Source of the DNA: Salinigranum marinum
GTDB taxonomy: Archaea; Halobacteriota; Halobacteria; Halobacteriales; Haloferacaceae
Length of the DNA stretch: 64,000 nt
Direction of reading: 5' to 3'
NCBI RefSeq assembly: GCF_024228675.1
Contig: NZ_CP100461.1
Span: 1,426,001 to 1,490,000 of the forward strand
Position 1 is the first letter of the stretch, and each line of letters begins with the position of its first letter. Below the pieces are notes generated by a model. The model worked only from the letters and a program-made list of their open reading frames with translations. It searched no databases and had not been told where the DNA came from. Below are positions 10,241 through 19,471 of this stretch, piece after piece. The translations under genes and the position numbers were made by a program.

Positions 10241-10242
10241 TC
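10228..10242 (+). other. attL, left attachment site of the integrated element
   Basis: The 15-mer cctgcagcgcccatc covers the last 13 bases of tRNA-Arg plus two. An identical 15-mer occurs at 63779-63793. Integration into the 3' end of a tRNA, with duplication of that end, is the standard outcome of archaeal tyrosine integrases. The bases on either side (tccttca-type on the tRNA side) differ between the copies. Confidence 0.85.
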
Positions 10243-10370
10243 CTCTTACAACTTGCTTAGGAATCACAGTACGGCGGAGGGGTATTTATAAATACTATCA
10301 GTTCCCAGAGAGGTGAACCCAACCTGCGACGGGTTGACGCCTTCTTGTCTGGCGATTATCTGCGCTAAAT

Positions 10371-10441
10371 ATATTTTAAAATATGTATTGGGTAATAAAC
10401 ATCGTCGCGCGCGCTACATGAGATCCTTAGTATCTACTAAG
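10371..10441. promoter_or_regulatory. AT-rich segment with two perfect palindromes upstream of mre11
   Basis: In the 278-base gap between attL and the mre11-like gene, ATATTTTAAAATAT (10371-10384) is a perfect 14-bp palindrome, and CTTAGTA-tc-TACTAAG (10426-10441) is a perfect 7-bp inverted repeat. Either could be an operator controlling the four-gene operon, or part of the excision/att region. No protein-coding frame is evident here. Confidence 0.4.
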
Positions 10442-10520
10442 ATTCGTAGTTAGCGTCCGTTCCACTTTCACTCCGGTTGAAGTGCTCTTATGTGTCACGC
10501 CAGACCAAAGTCACCACTGC

Positions 10521-11681
10521 ATGACAACGCGTCTCCTCCACGTCAGCGACACCCACCTCGGCAACCGCCAGTACGGAAGCGACGTACGGCGCGAGGACTT
10601 CGCCGAGGCGTTCGAGCAGGCCATCGAGTATGCCATCGACGAGAACGTCGACGCCGTCATCCACACGGGTGACCTGTTCGACTCGCGCGACCCCAGTCTT
10701 CCCGACCTGAACCGGTGTATCGATATCCTCGGACGACTCCGAGAAGCCGACATCCCCTTCTATGGAATCGTCGGCAACCACGAGCGTAAGATGGACGACC
10801 AGTACCTCGACCTCATCAACAAGACGAGGACAGCCGAGCGACTGGACAGGAACCCTCGGCTGGTCAACGGCGAAGTCGCCCTCTACGGCATCGATGCCGT
10901 GACGAAGCCCGCGTGGCACGCCGAGGACTTCGAACTCGAAGCGCCGCCCGAGGACGCGTTCACGATCCTCTGTATGCACCAGTTGCTGGATCCGCCCGTT
11001 CCCGAACTCTTCGCCAATCACCCGCTCGGCGACGTCATCGAACGAGTCAACGTCGACCTCGACGCGCTCGCGCTCGGCGACTACCACGAAACCGTTGGGA
11101 CAGTTGAGGAAGGAACACAGGTCTGGTATGCCGGGTCGACCGAGCGGTGCGCGAAGGACGAAGCCTCACCCCGCACGGTGAGTCTCCTCGAAATCGACGA
11201 CGGGGAACTGATTCGACGGGAGAAGGAACTCGACACCCGCGACTTCATCCACATCGACATCGAGTTCGCCGAGGGTGACGGGCACGCGTACGCGGAAGAT
11301 GTCGTCGACCGCCACAACGTGGAGGAGAAGGTCGTCTCTGTTGCGCTCGATGGCGAATCGACGACAGTCACCTCACGCGACGTTCGTGGGGTGGTGATGG
11401 ATCGAGGAGCAGCAGTCTGTCGGGTCAACGATCAGCGTGGCGGCCCAGACCTAGACCTCTCCGGAGGGCCGAGCGGTGACATCGAGAGTGCAGACAACCT
11501 GATCGAAGAGAAGCTCGCCGAGAGCAATCTCAGCAGCGTTGCCGTCGAGATCGAGGAACGCGTCCGGGAAGGGAAAGCCACGCCCACTGGATTCGACGAC
11601 GAGGTCGAGGAGTACCTGATGGAGGCACAAGACGAGGCGTTCGACGAGGATGGCTCCGCCGAAGAGGAGGGAGCCGAATGA
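10521..11681 (+). CDS. mre11: Mre11-like DNA repair exonuclease
   Basis: Calcineurin-like metallophosphoesterase of 386 aa, first gene of a four-gene operon. It would process DNA ends together with Rad50. Metal-binding motifs are visible in order: D10-x-H12 (SDTHLG), G50-D51 (HTGDLFD), G85-N86-H87-E88, then H in LCMHQLL, and G-D-Y-H in LGDYHE. A C-terminal acidic tail probably contacts Rad50. I chose ATG 10521 because the HVSDTHLG strand normally begins at residue 7-8; the frame extends a few codons upstream. The stop overlaps the rad50 ATG (ATGA). Haloarchaea normally carry a chromosomal Mre11, so this is likely an accessory paralogue. Confidence 0.93.
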   Translation: MTTRLLHVSDTHLGNRQYGSDVRREDFAEAFEQAIEYAIDENVDAVIHTGDLFDSRDPSLPDLNRCIDILGRLREADIPFYGIVGNHERKMDDQYLDLINKTRTAERLDRNPRLVNGEVALYGIDAVTKPAWHAEDFELEAPPEDAFTILCMHQLLDPPVPELFANHPLGDVIERVNVDLDALALGDYHETVGTVEEGTQVWYAGSTERCAKDEASPRTVSLLEIDDGELIRREKELDTRDFIHIDIEFAEGDGHAYAEDVVDRHNVEEKVVSVALDGESTTVTSRDVRGVVMDRGAAVCRVNDQRGGPDLDLSGGPSGDIESADNLIEEKLAESNLSSVAVEIEERVREGKATPTGFDDEVEEYLMEAQDEAFDEDGSAEEEGAE

Positions 11682-14600
11682 GAGTCAAACAACTCCACCT
11701 GCAGAACATCCGCAGCTACGCTGACCAGACCGTCGACTTCCCGGAGGGGACAATCCTCATCCACGGCGATAACGGGGCGGGGAAGACTTCGCTCCTGATG
11801 GGGCTGTTCGGTGGCCTCTTCCTCTCAGAGATCCGCAACGTGGGCACCAATTCGTTCAAACTCGACGAATTCGTCCGCCGTGGTGAGACGAAGGGCGTCG
11901 TCGAGTTAGTGTTCGAGGCGGACGGTGTCGACTACACTGTCGAGTGGGAGCTATACACGACCAGCACGCCCAACAGCGCGACGCTGACGTCGCCCGCTCT
12001 TTCGCGCACGGTTTCGGGTATCGGTGATGTCCGCGAGGAAGTACAACGGATCCTCGGCATGGACGAAGACGACTTCGCGAACTCCGTCTACGTCAAACAG
12101 GGCGAGATCGACCGCCTCATCGAGGCGAGCAATCGGGCACAGATGATCGACGGTCTCCTCGGACTGGACGAGATCGACGACTACATCCAGACAATGAAGA
12201 TGGCCCGGCGAGGCGCGGGACGCGTAAGCGACCGAAACAGCGACAACGCCGATAGCCGCCGGCAGGAACTCCGTGAGAAATTCGACCGCAGTGAGGACGA
12301 GTTCGAGGACGAGATCACCGAACTGGACGAAGAGATTCGGGAGACCGAGGGCAAAATCGAGCAAGTAGAGGAGTACTTGGACACACTGCGCGAGACGCGT
12401 GCAGACCTCGGGAGCGATATCAAGAGCTACGAGGATCTCGTCGATCAAAAGCAGGAAACTGAGAACGAGATACACGAGGTAAACGAGAACCGAACCGACA
12501 GACAGCAACTGATCGAGGAGTGTGAGGCGCGCATCGAGGAGTTAGAGGACGAAATCGAGGCGCTCGAAGACGAAATCGAGGATCTCTCCGCGGAAGTCGA
12601 GTACGAAGTCGGGACAGCCACTGCCGCAGAGACCGCACTCGAGGAGGTGCAGAGCGAGGTGCAGGACGCGTCTGTCGAGCAGGCCAGCCGTGAGAAGGAA
12701 CTGGAACGCGCACGCGACGAGATAAACGACCTCAAGAGTGAGCTGGATGACGCCCGTGACGAGCTAGATAGCCTTCGCAAGGAGCGTGAGTCCATCGAGG
12801 AGACGCTTGACGACCGAGCAGATGACCTCGACTCGGCGAACACCGAACTCGATGCCTCGATCGAGGAGCGCAACGAGATGGCCGTCGATTTCCTCCCAGA
12901 CCTCGACTCGGTCGAGACGGTGGATGACTCGACGCTCGACCAAGTCAAGGAGCGGCTGGAGACTCTCGACGACGAGCACGGGGAGGCCGAGACGACGTTG
13001 GCGCAGCGCGAAACGACACTCGGCGAACGAGAGAAAGACCTCGAAGGCGAGCGCGACGAACTGGAAACGACACGCACCTCACTCGACGAGAAGAGAGACG
13101 AACTCGACGACCTTCACACCGAAATCGATACTGCACAAGAGCGAGCCACGGAAGCAACCGACGAGTTCGAGGAGCGTCTCTCGTCACTTGCGGAGCGCGC
13201 AGAAGCACACGGCATCGATCTCTCTGAGGCGGAGTTGGAGTCAACAGCGAGTGAACAGCTCCCCGATAGACTGGACGAGGTCAACGTCGAAATCGACGAG
13301 GTCGGGAACAGTATCGCTGCACTCGACCAGCAGAAGGACACCCTCCTCGCCGATCTCGAAGAGCTGCGGGAACTCGAAGCCGAGAGCAAGTGTCCCCGAT
13401 GCAAACAGCCAGTCAATGAGGCCCATATCGACGAGGAGGCCGAGGAACTGGAATCAGAGATAACCGAGACGCGTGATCGGCTGGAGGCACGACGAATCGA
13501 GCGCGAGGAACTCGAAGAGCAACAAGCGGAGATTCGCGACCTCCGTAGCGACATCAACGACCTCATCGAGTTCCGTCGTGAGGAGGTCGAAGTCGCAGAG
13601 GAGGCTCTCGCCGACCTTCGCGAGCGTGAGGACGAACTCGAGGGAGAAATCGCCGATATCGAAGCGGATATTGAATCGTACGAGGAGGCAATCGACGCTC
13701 TCGAAACAGAGGTCGACGACCTCGCAGCAGAGATCGAAGAACTGGAAACAGAGCGCGACCGACTGGAGACAGAGATAAAGGCCGGTGAGGCGGTCGTCGC
13801 CCAATTCGAGGCAGTCGAAGAAGAGCGTGAGGACGTCGAGGAGATCGCGGCGGAGATCGACGACCTCCGCGAGGAACTCGACGAGCTGGATGAGCGTATC
13901 AAATCGACCGAAGAACAGATCGCGTCGCTCGAAACCGATGTCGACGAACAGACAGAGACTGTCGATGAGCGTCATGTCGCTCTCGAAGAGGTCGAGTCAC
14001 GCGTTGAGGAGCTCGGATCCCACAAGGAGACGGTGAAGAGGATCACTGACCTCTACGACGACATCGAAGACAAGCAGTCTCAAATCGCTGACGAGCGCCA
14101 GAGCATCGACACTCACCGTCAGATGATCGACAGCCTCAACGAGCGCCTCTCCAGTCTACAGGAGGAGCAAGACGAACTCGAAGACCAGCTGGGAGATACC
14201 GATATCGACCAGCTGGAAGACAAGCTCTCACAGGTCAGGGAGAAAATCCAACAGCGGAAGGAGACGCGTGGTGACCTACAGGAGGAGGCACAGACCCTCC
14301 GCGACGAGCGCAGCACGCTCGAGAACGAGCTATCGAACCTCCGGGAGCTGAAACAGCGAATCGACGAGTTCGAGCGGAGAGCCGAGTGGGCGAAAGCCGT
14401 CCACGACGAGCTGAACACCACTCTCAACATCTACGAGAGCGTCAAATCGGAGCTTCGGGAGAAGTACCTCGCGTACATCAACGAGTACACGAACGACATC
14501 TTCCAAGACATCTATCTCAACAGCAGCTACCAGCGGGTGGTCATCACCGAGACCTACAAGGAGCGGAGTGACAGCTACGACTACGACATCCAGTTACTCC

Positions 14601-14950
14601 GCGACGACGGCACGACAGAAGACCCGAGCAACGCGAGCGGTGGCGAACGCGCCATCGTAAATCTCGCGCTCCGAGCGGGAATCTACAAGCTCATCGCCGA
14701 GTTGGAGGGGGGCGACCGCGGCCGGTTGCCTCCGTTCATCCTCGACGAGCCGACGACGTTCCTTGACCAAGGACACGTGGGACAGCTCGAACAGATGCTC
14801 GACCGGATTCGGGACTGGGACGTCCCACAGGTGATCGTCGTCTCGCACGACGAGGCCCTGATTCACGGTGCTGACCACGAGTGCTACGTCGAGATGGACG
14901 AGGCGACGAACACCAGCCGAGTCACCATGCGCTCGGCGGGGGCGGACTGA
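11678..14950 (+). CDS. rad50: Rad50-like SMC-family ATPase
   Basis: A 1090-aa ATPase with a zinc hook. The N-terminal half-domain has Walker A GDNGAGKTS at 30-38. A long coiled coil of about 170-900 is broken in the middle by the hook C572-P-R-C575. The C-terminal half-domain has the ABC signature SGGER at 987-991 and Walker B ILDEP (D1023-E1024), followed by a D-loop and an SHDE switch. Rad50 dimers tether DNA ends and regulate Mre11. Start and spacing are set by the 4-base overlap with mre11. Two bases separate its stop from the next gene's ATG at 14953. Confidence 0.95.
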   Translation: MRVKQLHLQNIRSYADQTVDFPEGTILIHGDNGAGKTSLLMGLFGGLFLSEIRNVGTNSFKLDEFVRRGETKGVVELVFEADGVDYTVEWELYTTSTPNSATLTSPALSRTVSGIGDVREEVQRILGMDEDDFANSVYVKQGEIDRLIEASNRAQMIDGLLGLDEIDDYIQTMKMARRGAGRVSDRNSDNADSRRQELREKFDRSEDEFEDEITELDEEIRETEGKIEQVEEYLDTLRETRADLGSDIKSYEDLVDQKQETENEIHEVNENRTDRQQLIEECEARIEELEDEIEALEDEIEDLSAEVEYEVGTATAAETALEEVQSEVQDASVEQASREKELERARDEINDLKSELDDARDELDSLRKERESIEETLDDRADDLDSANTELDASIEERNEMAVDFLPDLDSVETVDDSTLDQVKERLETLDDEHGEAETTLAQRETTLGEREKDLEGERDELETTRTSLDEKRDELDDLHTEIDTAQERATEATDEFEERLSSLAERAEAHGIDLSEAELESTASEQLPDRLDEVNVEIDEVGNSIAALDQQKDTLLADLEELRELEAESKCPRCKQPVNEAHIDEEAEELESEITETRDRLEARRIEREELEEQQAEIRDLRSDINDLIEFRREEVEVAEEALADLREREDELEGEIADIEADIESYEEAIDALETEVDDLAAEIEELETERDRLETEIKAGEAVVAQFEAVEEEREDVEEIAAEIDDLREELDELDERIKSTEEQIASLETDVDEQTETVDERHVALEEVESRVEELGSHKETVKRITDLYDDIEDKQSQIADERQSIDTHRQMIDSLNERLSSLQEEQDELEDQLGDTDIDQLEDKLSQVREKIQQRKETRGDLQEEAQTLRDERSTLENELSNLRELKQRIDEFERRAEWAKAVHDELNTTLNIYESVKSELREKYLAYINEYTNDIFQDIYLNSSYQRVVITETYKERSDSYDYDIQLLRDDGTTEDPSNASGGERAIVNLALRAGIYKLIAELEGGDRGRLPPFILDEPTTFLDQGHVGQLEQMLDRIRDWDVPQVIVVSHDEALIHGADHECYVEMDEATNTSRVTMRSAGAD

Positions 14951-14952
14951 GG

Positions 14953-16233
14953 ATGGACTCGGAGGCAATCGGTGCCGTCCGCGAACTGTTCGCCGAAATC
15001 GACGCCGCCGTCCCACGCGACCGAGAGTCACAGGCCGAACACGCTCGTCGGCTGTTTGGCCTGTTGGAGCGTGAGGGTGGTATCGTCGAGGCCGTCGACG
15101 AACCAGCCTTTCACCGCACGCGTCTCGCCGAACTGGGCACGTGGATGGATGACCCGTGGGATGGGGCTACCTACGGAGTCGACGCCAGCACGACGCGTCC
15201 GCTCGAATACAACAACGGGCTGGTCGTCGACGCAGCCCATGCGAAAACGGGGGTTACCGGCGGGAGTGCCGATCGAACGCTGGAACGGTCTGGCCGGGTC
15301 GTTGGTGTCGCATATCTCGATGACGGCGACAGTACCCTTCATGAGAAGACCCTCGAAGGAGAGTACGTCACGGCGGATCTAGTGCGATTTCCCGAGGCGA
15401 CCGAGGAGCCCCGGAACATCTCCAAATCCGTCGCCGCGGTAGCACAGCGATTGAGTGAGAGCCGACAGGCAGTCGAGTCGTTGGATGCTCTGGATGGTGC
15501 GCTGTTCCTCGATGGATCCGTCCTGCCGCTGGGTATCGTCTACTGGGTACTGCTCGACCATGCTGGCGGCCGGTCTCCTGCTGGGTCGTGGAACTTACCC
15601 GCAGAAATCGTCGGCAACTACATCGAGGTCATCGACCGGCAGTACGAGCGCGAACAACCCGTGCTCGGAGTCGTCAAGACCTCCTCGATGTCGCAGGTTC
15701 TCGACGCGCTCCGCGAGAAGATCGAACAACACGACGTCCGAGGCGACAACGGGAGACTGCTCGACGTCCCGTGGGTACGTGATCATCAGTTCATGGCCGA
15801 GGTGCTCCGATTTGACGATCTGGATTACCTCACGTACACGTCGTGGTTCGTAAGTGCCGGACAGGAGATCAACGGACAACGGTACGAGCTGCTTGAGCCA
15901 CTGGCCGACCGGCTGGAACACGGAAGTCCGTCAGACTACCGCCGAGCGTTCTGCTTTGTCCGGCTGCCGAAGACGGGCGACCTCCTCCGAGTCGAAGCTC
16001 CGTATCTGATGGTACAGGACAGCGAGATGCGCGAACGCGTTCAACTGAAGGCCTTGAAAGAGATCGCACAGCAACAGGGCGTCCCTCGCGCCATCGAGCG
16101 TGCCGATAAACTCGCTCGCATCAGCCGGGAGAACCGGCGGAAGATTCGTGATCTGATCGAGCGCACCGAAGCAACGTACGACCACAACTGGGACGGTCGC
16201 TGGCGCGACCTCGACGACGACACTGACCTATGA
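14953..16233 (+). CDS. nurA: NurA-domain 5'-3' nuclease
   Basis: A 426-aa RNase-H-like nuclease of the NurA family, which acts with the HerA translocase in DNA end resection. Visible catalytic-site segments are YGVDAST (D77) early in the protein and ALFLDGS (D187) in the middle. A VVKTSSM segment at about 240 and FVRLPKTGDLLRVEAP near 340 also fit the family. The length is normal. The stop overlaps the herA start by four bases (ATGA at 16230-16233). It is the third gene of the operon. Confidence 0.9.
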   Translation: MDSEAIGAVRELFAEIDAAVPRDRESQAEHARRLFGLLEREGGIVEAVDEPAFHRTRLAELGTWMDDPWDGATYGVDASTTRPLEYNNGLVVDAAHAKTGVTGGSADRTLERSGRVVGVAYLDDGDSTLHEKTLEGEYVTADLVRFPEATEEPRNISKSVAAVAQRLSESRQAVESLDALDGALFLDGSVLPLGIVYWVLLDHAGGRSPAGSWNLPAEIVGNYIEVIDRQYEREQPVLGVVKTSSMSQVLDALREKIEQHDVRGDNGRLLDVPWVRDHQFMAEVLRFDDLDYLTYTSWFVSAGQEINGQRYELLEPLADRLEHGSPSDYRRAFCFVRLPKTGDLLRVEAPYLMVQDSEMRERVQLKALKEIAQQQGVPRAIERADKLARISRENRRKIRDLIERTEATYDHNWDGRWRDLDDDTDL

Positions 16234-18122
16234 CCGACGACGTAGACAAATTACTCGACGACGATCCCTTCGCTGATGAACAGTCCGCAGACCAAACTGA
16301 AGAATCCGAGTCTGCTGAGGAGCCCGATTCGGACTCCCCCGATGACGTGGACGCGTCCATCCCCGAGAGACAAGTCGCGAACGAAACCTCAGAACCAAGC
16401 GATGATGAAGTGGGGCACGTTCTCGCGAGTGAAGAGATTCGTGTCGCCCGAGACGAGTACAACGTCAACGCGTTCGTGATGACTGGACAGCGAGACGCTG
16501 TTCGCGTCGGCGACTACGTCGAGATTCCGTACCCAGTCGACGACAATCTGCTCTTTTCGGTCATCGATGGACTACGGTACGAGCCGTACACGGAACTCGA
16601 CGACAAGTCGGACACGCACAACCAGATCAGCAAGAGCCGCGAACTAGACGAGTCCGAATTCGTGCTGGTCGCCGAACTTGACCCTCTCGCAATCCTCCGA
16701 CAGCGGGCGGGCGGAGAACTGGAGCGCGGTATCGTCAACCGTATCCCGAAACCGAACACGTCGGTTAGCCTCTCGCGGGACGAAGATCACCTCCGGACGG
16801 GGCTGAACATACCTAAGGAGGGTGTCTTCGCCGGCTATCTCTCGGTCGGCGGAGATGCGATGATTATCGATGACGAGGAGTTCGCGTACTACATCCAGAA
16901 TCCGGGTATCGACCCGGATACCGGAGAGCCCGAAGACGGAGAACCAGCCGTATTCAGGCACGCGCTCGTCGCCGGATCAACTGGTACGGGGAAGACGCAC
17001 TTTACGAAAAATCTCCTCCGTCAGTTCGTCGACAGCAAGCGATACCCGGTAGAGGTGAGTGCCGATGACGATGTCCAGCACAGCCGGCTCAACACCGTCA
17101 TCTTCGACCCCGAAAACGAATACTGGGAGATGCGGGAGGATAACCCGAGCCTGACCGACGAGCAACGTCGGAAACTCCGTCGACAGGGCGTCGAGTTTGA
17201 CGGAGTCGACGACCTGCAAGTGTTCGTCCCTGAGGTCGACCGAACTCGAAGCCCGTCGACCTCGGAAAGCATCCCGCTGACGATCCCGTTCTCCGTCGTC
17301 GAGCACGAGCCTCGGCTGTTGATGCCGTTCGCCCAGATGTCGGATGTGACACGCGGGGCGATCACCAGTTGCATCGAGGCGTACTTCAGCTGCTTCGACG
17401 AGGACAACGCGGAGTGGCCGTCACGGTCGGTCGGCGAGCCACGTTACAGAGACTTCATCGACTTCCTCGAGGAGCACGACGACGCCGAGAGTCGGCTTCG
17501 AGAGCGGAACAGCATTGGCGACGGAACGTGGGACGCGGTGTGGAGACGCGCCAAGCAGAGCGAGTACTTCGACGTGTTCGACGGTGGCACGAACCCGTTC
17601 CCGGAGATGACGGATCAACTCTTCCGCGAGGGGCAGGTTACAGTCATCCCCACGAGCCACCTCCGCGGAGAGAAGGAGTATCTCGTCGTGCTCTCGCTGC
17701 TCTCGTACATCATCGAGAACAAGATCGACGACTTCGACGTCGATCCAGCTGTCAAGCACACACCGATGCTCGTGGCGGTGGACGAGGCTCACAACTACTT
17801 CTCACGGCCGTCCAACGTTCGGGAGGCATACATTGTTGGACGAGCACGCGAGGCCGCCAAGCAGGGGCGGAAGGACAAATTGGGGCTGATGATGATTACG
17901 CAGAACCCGGGCGACATCGACGGGGACATCCTGAAACAGATCAACACCAACGTGTTCCTGCAGCTGCGTGACGAGGTTATTGAGGATGTCCCCTCGGTTC
18001 CACGGAGTTATCGGAAGGACATTCCGAAGTTCGCGAAGGGCCAAGCCGTCATCAAGGCACCGGACGTCGAGGCCGTCGAGGTTGTGGGGCTCCCGTACTG
18101 CCTGACGCGTCACGATAGTTGA
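16230..18122 (+). CDS. herA: HerA-like DNA translocase/helicase
   Basis: A 630-aa FtsK/HerA-family hexameric ATPase. An N-terminal acidic segment of about 70 residues precedes a HAS-barrel-like domain (residues 70-200). The ATPase core has Walker A GSTGTGKT at 249-256, a Walker B MLVAVDEAHNYFS at about 512-524, an arginine-rich AREAAKQGRK helix, and sensor segment MMITQNPGDID. HerA drives NurA along DNA. It is the last gene of the Mre11-Rad50-NurA-HerA operon; no further gene follows on this strand for 1.3 kb. Confidence 0.93.
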   Translation: MTDDVDKLLDDDPFADEQSADQTEESESAEEPDSDSPDDVDASIPERQVANETSEPSDDEVGHVLASEEIRVARDEYNVNAFVMTGQRDAVRVGDYVEIPYPVDDNLLFSVIDGLRYEPYTELDDKSDTHNQISKSRELDESEFVLVAELDPLAILRQRAGGELERGIVNRIPKPNTSVSLSRDEDHLRTGLNIPKEGVFAGYLSVGGDAMIIDDEEFAYYIQNPGIDPDTGEPEDGEPAVFRHALVAGSTGTGKTHFTKNLLRQFVDSKRYPVEVSADDDVQHSRLNTVIFDPENEYWEMREDNPSLTDEQRRKLRRQGVEFDGVDDLQVFVPEVDRTRSPSTSESIPLTIPFSVVEHEPRLLMPFAQMSDVTRGAITSCIEAYFSCFDEDNAEWPSRSVGEPRYRDFIDFLEEHDDAESRLRERNSIGDGTWDAVWRRAKQSEYFDVFDGGTNPFPEMTDQLFREGQVTVIPTSHLRGEKEYLVVLSLLSYIIENKIDDFDVDPAVKHTPMLVAVDEAHNYFSRPSNVREAYIVGRAREAAKQGRKDKLGLMMITQNPGDIDGDILKQINTNVFLQLRDEVIEDVPSVPRSYRKDIPKFAKGQAVIKAPDVEAVEVVGLPYCLTRHDS

Positions 18123-18282
18123 GTGCGATAGCGGTGTAGCACCACCGGCCGTGGTAGGGGCTCGTCCACGATCCGCTTGACAATCCCCATGGAGTCCTTG
18201 TTGATTGACTCACTGTTCTGTCCCCCTCGTCACTGACATACGTCGTAAATCTGCCAGCGGGGCCAGATTGAAAATGAGATGC

Positions 18283-19041
18283 TCAGTCCCGCAGGTCGTA
18301 GACGATTTCTTCGTACTCCTCGTCCATCTCACCAATTGCCGCACGAAGGAGTGTCTCGTTCGTTTCGTCGTGGGCACTGGCGACTCGCTTAATATATGGA
18401 TCCTCTACGTAGATCCCATCACCAAGCCTACCCTCATCATCCTTGTGCGTCTCACAGTACAGTCGAACGAGATTGATTGCCTCCTCACGGGTGTCTCCGA
18501 CCCGTTTCTCCCAATCCTCCGGGACGACCTGCGATTTGAACGGTGACGCCTGTCTCTCTGTGATCCGAGGATCCAAGATGTAGACGTCCCGGAGTACGTC
18601 AATAGGTTCCTCGCGCCATCTTTCACTGACGCGTTGAATGACTTCCCAATTTTCGGAGATGACGTGTTCATTTTCTACGACCCGGTCGGCGACTTCTCTG
18701 ACGGCTTCCTCGTACGACTCTGCCCCTGCCACTTGTTGTTCATCAACGACCTGTGCGAGCTCGGCCTCTTCATCATCAAGCTCGTTTAGTCGGTCACGCA
18801 TCTGTTTCAGCTCTTCCGACGCCTCCTCGATGTCGTTCCGAAGCATGGCTTTTTGACGCCGGATTTCTTCGAGTTCGTCTCTTGGATCATCGAGCGTGAC
18901 GTCGCGAATGTCTTCCAACACCACTTCGTGGAGATACTCCTGCTTGCTATCATATTCGCTCTGTTCGATGAAGCGGTCGAGTTGCTTCTGTTGGATCTCG
19001 GGTAGTCTGAACCCGATGATCTTCCATTCGTTCTTTGCCAT
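18283..19041 (-). CDS. coiled-coil protein with possible ribbon-helix-helix start
   Basis: A 252-aa product starting at ATG 19041. A TATA-like ttttattc (minus strand, 19066-19075) lies about 27 bases upstream, supporting a leaderless start there rather than further out. Residues 1-45 (basic strand IIGFRLP, then a helical segment) resemble a ribbon-helix-helix DNA-binding start. Residues 55-100 are a strong coiled coil. The remainder is mixed and unrecognised. It is convergent to herA and faces the PLD gene, so it may regulate one of them. No assigned family. Confidence 0.65.
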   Translation of the reverse strand: MAKNEWKIIGFRLPEIQQKQLDRFIEQSEYDSKQEYLHEVVLEDIRDVTLDDPRDELEEIRRQKAMLRNDIEEASEELKQMRDRLNELDDEEAELAQVVDEQQVAGAESYEEAVREVADRVVENEHVISENWEVIQRVSERWREEPIDVLRDVYILDPRITERQASPFKSQVVPEDWEKRVGDTREEAINLVRLYCETHKDDEGRLGDGIYVEDPYIKRVASAHDETNETLLRAAIGEMDEEYEEIVYDLRD

Positions 19042-19283
19042 CGTGGCGCCCCTCCCTATACCGGTGCTGAATAAAAGTGCAAACACCGAGAGGGTGTGTT
19101 AGCTAATGAGTATCGAACCGTTCGGAACACTGTGTCCTCTTCAGAACTATCAACCGCCCCTCGCGGTGAAGTTACGGAGTGAGGCGATACGATCGAGGAC
19201 GCATCAAATTCACGTCCTCGGTCGGGGGAGTCGCTAGTCGTCCACGGCCCTCGTCATCGGGAGGAAGACAACAAGCGTGTTAC

Positions 19284-19303
19284 CATAACATAATCATGTT
19301 ATG
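19284..19303. promoter_or_regulatory. palindromic site in the 19042-19471 gap
   Basis: CATAACAT-aatc-ATGTTATG is a perfect 8-bp inverted repeat about 170 bases upstream of the PLD/P-loop gene and 240 bases upstream of the coiled-coil gene. It looks like an operator for a dimeric repressor. The rest of this 430-base divergent gap has no gene that I can support, apart from a TATA-like ttattaac (19441-19448) placed correctly for the ATG at 19472. Confidence 0.45.
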
Positions 19304-19471
19304 TTAACAGAAGAAGCGTCTAGATGGTGTTTTTGAGAAAGCACCTCGAAGTGTGGCTACTCCTGTCAAAAGGTCGTCGGGCTGTGACGTTCCAGTCGTG
19401 TTGCAGGCGGTTCTCGACGGCTGATAATCATTCACCAACCATTATTAACAGCCTCTTCAACTTTCAGTTAG

